From: DATIJP01 sp964569185
GTDB taxonomy: Bacteria; Chlamydiota; Chlamydiia; Chlamydiales; Rhabdochlamydiaceae
Reading direction: 5' to 3'
NCBI GenBank assembly: GCA_964569185.1
Contig: CAZMTP010000020.1
Coordinates: 1-26,153, forward strand
Length of the DNA: 26,153 nt
Shown: piece after piece, positions 22,826 to 26,153 of the stretch
Position numbering within the stretch: position 1 is the first letter of the stretch
Layout of the letters: each line of letters opens with the position of its first letter
Translations under genes and position numbers: made by a program
Notes under the pieces: generated by a model
The model's input: the letters and a program-made list of their open reading frames with translations, nothing else
Told to the model about the DNA's origin: nothing
Database searches by the model: none

Positions 22826-23707
22826 TTACTTTTCCTTTCTCATGGCAGATTGCATCGCTTTTCCCATCTCTGCGGGCGACTCGGCAATGGTGACGCCTGC
22901 TTTTTTCAAGGCGTGGATTTTTTCTTCTGCTGTTCCTTTGCCGCCAGAGATAATCGCTCCTGCATGGCCCATTCTTTTTCCAGGCGGGGCTGTCCTACCT
23001 GCAATAAAAGCAGCCACAGGTTTCGTTCCCTTTTTTTTGATCCACTCTGCGGCCTCTTCTTCTGCATTTCCTCCAATCTCTCCAATCAGCAAAATGGCCT
23101 CAGTCTGTTTATCTTTTTCAAATAGCTCTAACACATCGATAAAATTGGTGCCATTGAGTGGATCGCCGCCAATACCGACGCAAGTTGTCTGCCCAAGGCC
23201 CAACTGCGATGTTTGCCACACCGCCTCATAGGTGAGTGTTCCCGATTTAGACACGATGCCCACTTTGCCTTTCTTGTGAATATAACCAGGCATAATCCCA
23301 ATTTTGCATTCGCCCACTGTAATGATTCCGGGGCAATTGGGGCCAATCAGACGGCTGGTTTTGCTAGTGCGCATCACTCGGCTCACTTCCAACATATCGC
23401 GGATCGGAATGCCCTCAGTGATGCATACAATGAGCGGAATCGCAGAATCTTCGGCCTCTAAAATCGCATCGGCTGCGTAAGGAGCAGGCACAAAAATCAC
23501 ACTCGCATCGGGCTGGACCGCTTTTTTGGCTTCATAAACAGTATCAAAGACAGGAAGATCCAACACTTTGTCGCCTCCTTTGCCTGGAGTCACGCCGCCC
23601 ACAAATTTAGAGCCATATTCTAGACACTGCTCTGTATGAAAGCGTCCTGCCTGCCCTGTAATGCCTTGCGTGATTACGCGTGTATTTTTTCCAATTAAGA
23701 TTGCCAT
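22826..23707 (-). CDS. sucD: Succinyl-CoA synthetase alpha subunit
   Basis: With SucC it converts succinyl-CoA, phosphate and ADP/GDP to succinate, CoA and ATP/GTP in the TCA cycle. The 293-residue protein has the CoA-binding Rossmann start (VITQGITGQAG), IVCITEGIP, the GPNCPGII segment and the phosphohistidine H248 in RMGHAGAI. The length is normal. It starts three bases after the sucC stop, with GGAAA inside the sucC end as ribosome site. The M50 gene follows one base after its stop. Confidence 0.98.
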   Translation of the reverse strand: MAILIGKNTRVITQGITGQAGRFHTEQCLEYGSKFVGGVTPGKGGDKVLDLPVFDTVYEAKKAVQPDASVIFVPAPYAADAILEAEDSAIPLIVCITEGIPIRDMLEVSRVMRTSKTSRLIGPNCPGIITVGECKIGIMPGYIHKKGKVGIVSKSGTLTYEAVWQTSQLGLGQTTCVGIGGDPLNGTNFIDVLELFEKDKQTEAILLIGEIGGNAEEEAAEWIKKKGTKPVAAFIAGRTAPPGKRMGHAGAIISGGKGTAEEKIHALKKAGVTIAESPAEMGKAMQSAMRKEK

Positions 23708-23710
23708 CTA

Positions 23711-24874
23711 TTATTTCCTAATAAAGCTGACCACCTTTTCTGCACCATCTGCCAAACTCTCTGCATTGATAATGGCAAGTCCTGAATCTTTGAGCAGTTT
23801 TCTTCCTTGATCCACATTGGTCCCTTCCATTCTGACCACAAGAGCCACTTTAATGCCCCCTTCTTTTGCTGCCGCAATGATCCCTTCTGCAAGCACAGCG
23901 CAGTTCATGATCCCGCCAAAAATATTGACTAAGATCGCTTTTACTTTTGGATCGGATAAAATGATCTTAAATCCTTCGGCCACTTTTTCTTTGGAAGCGC
24001 CGCCGCCCACATCTAAAAAGTTGGCAGGTTTACCCCCATAATGCTGGATGATATCCATTGTGGCCATGGCAAGGCCAGCGCCATTGACCATGCAGCCGAT
24101 AGTGCCATCAAGAGCAATATAGGCAAGATCAAACTGTTTGGCTGCCACTTCGCTTGGGCTTTGCTGGCCCGGATCATAAAATTGAGCAATTTCTGGCTGA
24201 CGAAAGAGCGCGTTGTCGTCCACACTAAGTTTTGCATCCAGCGCTAAAAGCTCTCCTTTAGGCGTTTCAATGAGCGGATTAATCTCCAAAAGAGAGCCAT
24301 CCACATCGATGAAAGCTCTAGCCAGTCCTGCAGCAATCTGCCGTCCCACTTTCGCTTTATCTTCTTTCCATCCCATAAAATTGGTTAGCCGGAGCAGATG
24401 GTACGATTTCATTTTTCCATCGAGGCCAATCGGAAGCGTGAGGATTTTTTCTGGAGTTTTAGCCGCCACCTCTTCGATATCTACGCCGCCTTCTGGAGAG
24501 GCAATCAGCACAGGGCGTGCCTTTTCTCGATCAATAATAGCCCCGATATAATATTCTTTTTTGATGTCTGCAGGGACAGAAATAAGCACTTTATCGGCCA
24601 CAACGCCTAGCGGGCCTGTCTGGTTATTGACCATTTTCATGCCGATAAGTTTATCGGCAATTTCCACAATTTCTTTGGGGCTTTTAGCAAATTTGACCCC
24701 GCCGGCCTTCCCTCTCCCGCCCGCATGGACCTGAATTTTAATCACCGCCTCTTTGAGTTTCAAACGCTCAATGACAGCGCGCACCTCATGTTCGTTGGAG
24801 GCCACACCAAATTCAGGGATCGGTATTCCATACTTTTTTAAGATCTCTTTCGCCTGATATTCATGAGTGTTCAT
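23711..24874 (-). CDS. sucC: Succinyl-CoA synthetase beta subunit
   Basis: This is the nucleotide-binding partner of SucD. The ATP-grasp domain is complete: QVHAGGRGKAGGV (49-60), Mg-ligand residues in EINP (N199) and LDAK (D213), and the C-terminal CoA-ligase domain with GCMVNGAGLAM (260-270) and DVGGGA (288-293). The 387-residue length is standard. It is the first gene of the sucC-sucD-M50 operon and is divergent from ftsY across a 30-bp gap. That sucC, sucD and ftsY are adjacent agrees with the chlamydial order. Confidence 0.98.
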   Translation of the reverse strand: MNTHEYQAKEILKKYGIPIPEFGVASNEHEVRAVIERLKLKEAVIKIQVHAGGRGKAGGVKFAKSPKEIVEIADKLIGMKMVNNQTGPLGVVADKVLISVPADIKKEYYIGAIIDREKARPVLIASPEGGVDIEEVAAKTPEKILTLPIGLDGKMKSYHLLRLTNFMGWKEDKAKVGRQIAAGLARAFIDVDGSLLEINPLIETPKGELLALDAKLSVDDNALFRQPEIAQFYDPGQQSPSEVAAKQFDLAYIALDGTIGCMVNGAGLAMATMDIIQHYGGKPANFLDVGGGASKEKVAEGFKIILSDPKVKAILVNIFGGIMNCAVLAEGIIAAAKEGGIKVALVVRMEGTNVDQGRKLLKDSGLAIINAESLADGAEKVVSFIRK

Positions 24875-24904
24875 AAAGTTCTTATATGATAGAATAGAAT
24901 TTAT
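24875..24904. promoter_or_regulatory. Short divergent spacer between sucC and ftsY with -10-like strings
   Basis: The 30-bp gap contains TATGAT on the plus strand (24885-24890) and TATCAT on the minus strand (24891-24886), overlapping each other, followed by two TAGAAT strings. Matching -35 elements would lie inside the coding regions and are poor. There is no Shine-Dalgarno before ftsY. Confidence 0.3.
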
Positions 24905-25840
24905 ATGTTACGTTTTATTCAAAATAGTTATCAAAAGATCAAAAATGCGCTGTTTAAAACACAATCGTTTTTAAGTGGCCGCCTAAAAGCTCTTTTTAAA
25001 GGCCCCCGCGATGACTCTATTTTCGAAGAGTTAGAAAAAATTCTATATGAAGCCGATCTGGGTAGTACGCTCTCCAATCAACTCGTGGAAAGTGTCCGCC
25101 GCCTCTTAAAGCAAAAACCGGATGCCTCTATGGGAGAAATTCTAGACTGCTTTAAGAAAAAAGCATTAGAAATTCTGCAGCAGCCTAGCAAAGCAATAAC
25201 AAAAGCGACTCCTCCTCATGAGCCGCATGTGATCTTAATTGTGGGAGTTAATGGTAGCGGCAAGACCACCTCCATTGCAAAATTAGCAAGGCAGATGCAA
25301 AAAGAAGGAAAAAAGGTGCTGCTGGCCGCCGGCGACACATTCCGTGCTGCAGCCATTGATCAATTGGCTTTATGGGCCAGTCGCATTTCCATTGAGATTG
25401 TGAAATCAAAACCGGGCAGCGATCCCTCAGCTGTGGCTTTCGATGCGCTCACAGCAGCCAAAGCGCGCGGCAATGATCTTGTGATCATTGATACAGCGGG
25501 GCGTTTGCAAAATAAAGAAGACTTAATGCATGAGCTGCAAAAAATCCAGCGTGTCTGCGCTAAAGTGGTTCCTTCTAGTCCTCATGAAACGCTGCTTGTG
25601 CTTGATGCCACTTCAGGACAAAATGCGGTCGATCAAGCCCTGATTTTCAATCAATACACGCCGCTATCAGGAATTATTTTGGCGAAACTGGACGGCACTG
25701 CCAAAGGAGGCGTGATCCTTCCCATTTACGACAAATTAAAAATCCCCGTTAAATGGATCGGGGTGGGCGAAGAAATCGACGATCTGATGCCCTTTGATCC
25801 CGAAGCCTACACCGCTGCTTTATTCTCAGACGAAAATTAA
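24905..25840 (+). CDS. ftsY: Signal recognition particle receptor FtsY (SRP GTPase)
   Basis: FtsY receives SRP-bound ribosomes at the inner membrane. The 311-residue protein is an NG domain: N-domain helices (1-100), then G1 GVNGSGKTT (114-122), G2 DTFRAAA (144-150), G3 DTAGR (196-200), G4 KLDG (261-264) and GVGE (286-289). It lacks the long acidic A domain of E. coli FtsY but keeps a basic amphipathic N-terminus (MLRFIQNSYQKIKNALF) that could bind lipid. Ffh is excluded because there is no Met-rich M domain. The start has no ribosome site and lies 30 bp from the divergent sucC. Confidence 0.95.
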   Translation: MLRFIQNSYQKIKNALFKTQSFLSGRLKALFKGPRDDSIFEELEKILYEADLGSTLSNQLVESVRRLLKQKPDASMGEILDCFKKKALEILQQPSKAITKATPPHEPHVILIVGVNGSGKTTSIAKLARQMQKEGKKVLLAAGDTFRAAAIDQLALWASRISIEIVKSKPGSDPSAVAFDALTAAKARGNDLVIIDTAGRLQNKEDLMHELQKIQRVCAKVVPSSPHETLLVLDATSGQNAVDQALIFNQYTPLSGIILAKLDGTAKGGVILPIYDKLKIPVKWIGVGEEIDDLMPFDPEAYTAALFSDEN

Positions 25841-25914
25841 TCTCTTGACTTAGATTTCTGTTTTCTAGTACTTGTCTACAACATAGCAACCTCCCAACTA
25901 ATAGGATAAAAACC

Positions 25915-26153
25915 ATGGCTCCAACGTCACGTTCCTCCGTTTATTTGTATTCTCCATTTTCCATGCGCACTGTGGGCGAAGAACAAAATAAAGCACTTTT
26001 ATTACAATTCATTTTGACAGAACTATTAAATGCGAAAGATGCCACTGCAACAGATGACCCTCTGGAATTTGTTCTTTCTTCCCCTGCCTGTTTTTTTCCT
26101 TTTGACTGGTCTTATGAAGTGGGCTGCTTAAACAAAATCCACGAGCACGCGAT
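25915..26153 (+). CDS. Hypothetical protein, N-terminal 79 residues, cut by window edge
   Basis: An open frame starts at ATG 25915 with AGGA about 8-9 bases upstream and runs off the window. The translation begins MAPTSRSSVYLYSPFSMRTV and continues with a helical stretch (EQNKALLLQFILTELLNA) and hydrophobic, Cys/Phe-rich segments. I do not recognise it. The spacer after ftsY (74 bp) contains TTGACT (25845-25850) and TAGTAC about 15 bp later, a weak promoter candidate. Confidence 0.6.
   Translation, partial: MAPTSRSSVYLYSPFSMRTVGEEQNKALLLQFILTELLNAKDATATDDPLEFVLSSPACFFPFDWSYEVGCLNKIHEHA

Noticed and set aside
22842..24610. Plus-strand open frames over sucD and sucC
   Set aside because: These are antisense shadows of highly conserved succinyl-CoA synthetase genes.

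Overview
The window looks like a chromosomal segment from a chlamydia of the environmental, amoeba-associated kind (order Chlamydiales, outside the classical pathogenic genus). The order rmuC-pssA / nrdA-nrdB ... M16 'insulinase' protease ... htrA ... sucD-sucC-ftsY is, from memory, the backbone found as one block in Chlamydia. NrdB carries the Phe of the Mn/Fe class Ic enzyme first described in Chlamydia trachomatis. A predicted eukaryotic-type F-box protein also fits an intracellular symbiont. The genus cannot be fixed from this sequence.

Left part (1-7470): rmuC (cut by the window start) and pssA overlap by one base on the minus strand. Divergent from them is the class I ribonucleotide reductase operon nrdA-nrdB, with a predicted sigma70-type promoter overlapped by two NrdR-box-like sites 32 bp apart. 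nrdA contains a 378-residue intein with a LAGLIDADG endonuclease, inserted inside the substrate-specificity loop 2. The residue after the intein is Gly, not the Cys/Ser/Thr needed for standard splicing.

Middle part (7485-16583): the backbone genes M16 protease and htrA alternate with AT-rich, lineage-specific genes. These are a minus-strand F-box protein, a 170-residue protein of unknown function, and a 949-residue protein of unknown function built from repeated helical modules, Ser-rich linkers and a 30-residue tandem repeat. The two plus-strand orphans lack a Shine-Dalgarno sequence but have good -10 or -35/-10 elements.

Right part (16566-26153): an OsmC-like protein diverges from an umuD'-umuC translesion polymerase pair. 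The UmuD-like protein is encoded already in the 'cleaved' form and has lost both protease catalytic residues. A 245-bp nested palindromic element, two small charged proteins, a large GT28/MGDG-synthase-like glycosyltransferase and a second inverted-repeat element follow. Then come the minus-strand operon sucC-sucD-M50 protease, the divergent ftsY, and the start of an unknown gene at the right edge.

Functionally the segment combines housekeeping (dNTP supply, phosphatidylserine synthesis, TCA cycle, SRP receptor, periplasmic quality control) with mutagenic repair and probable host-interaction genes. No tRNA, rRNA, CRISPR array or transposase was seen.
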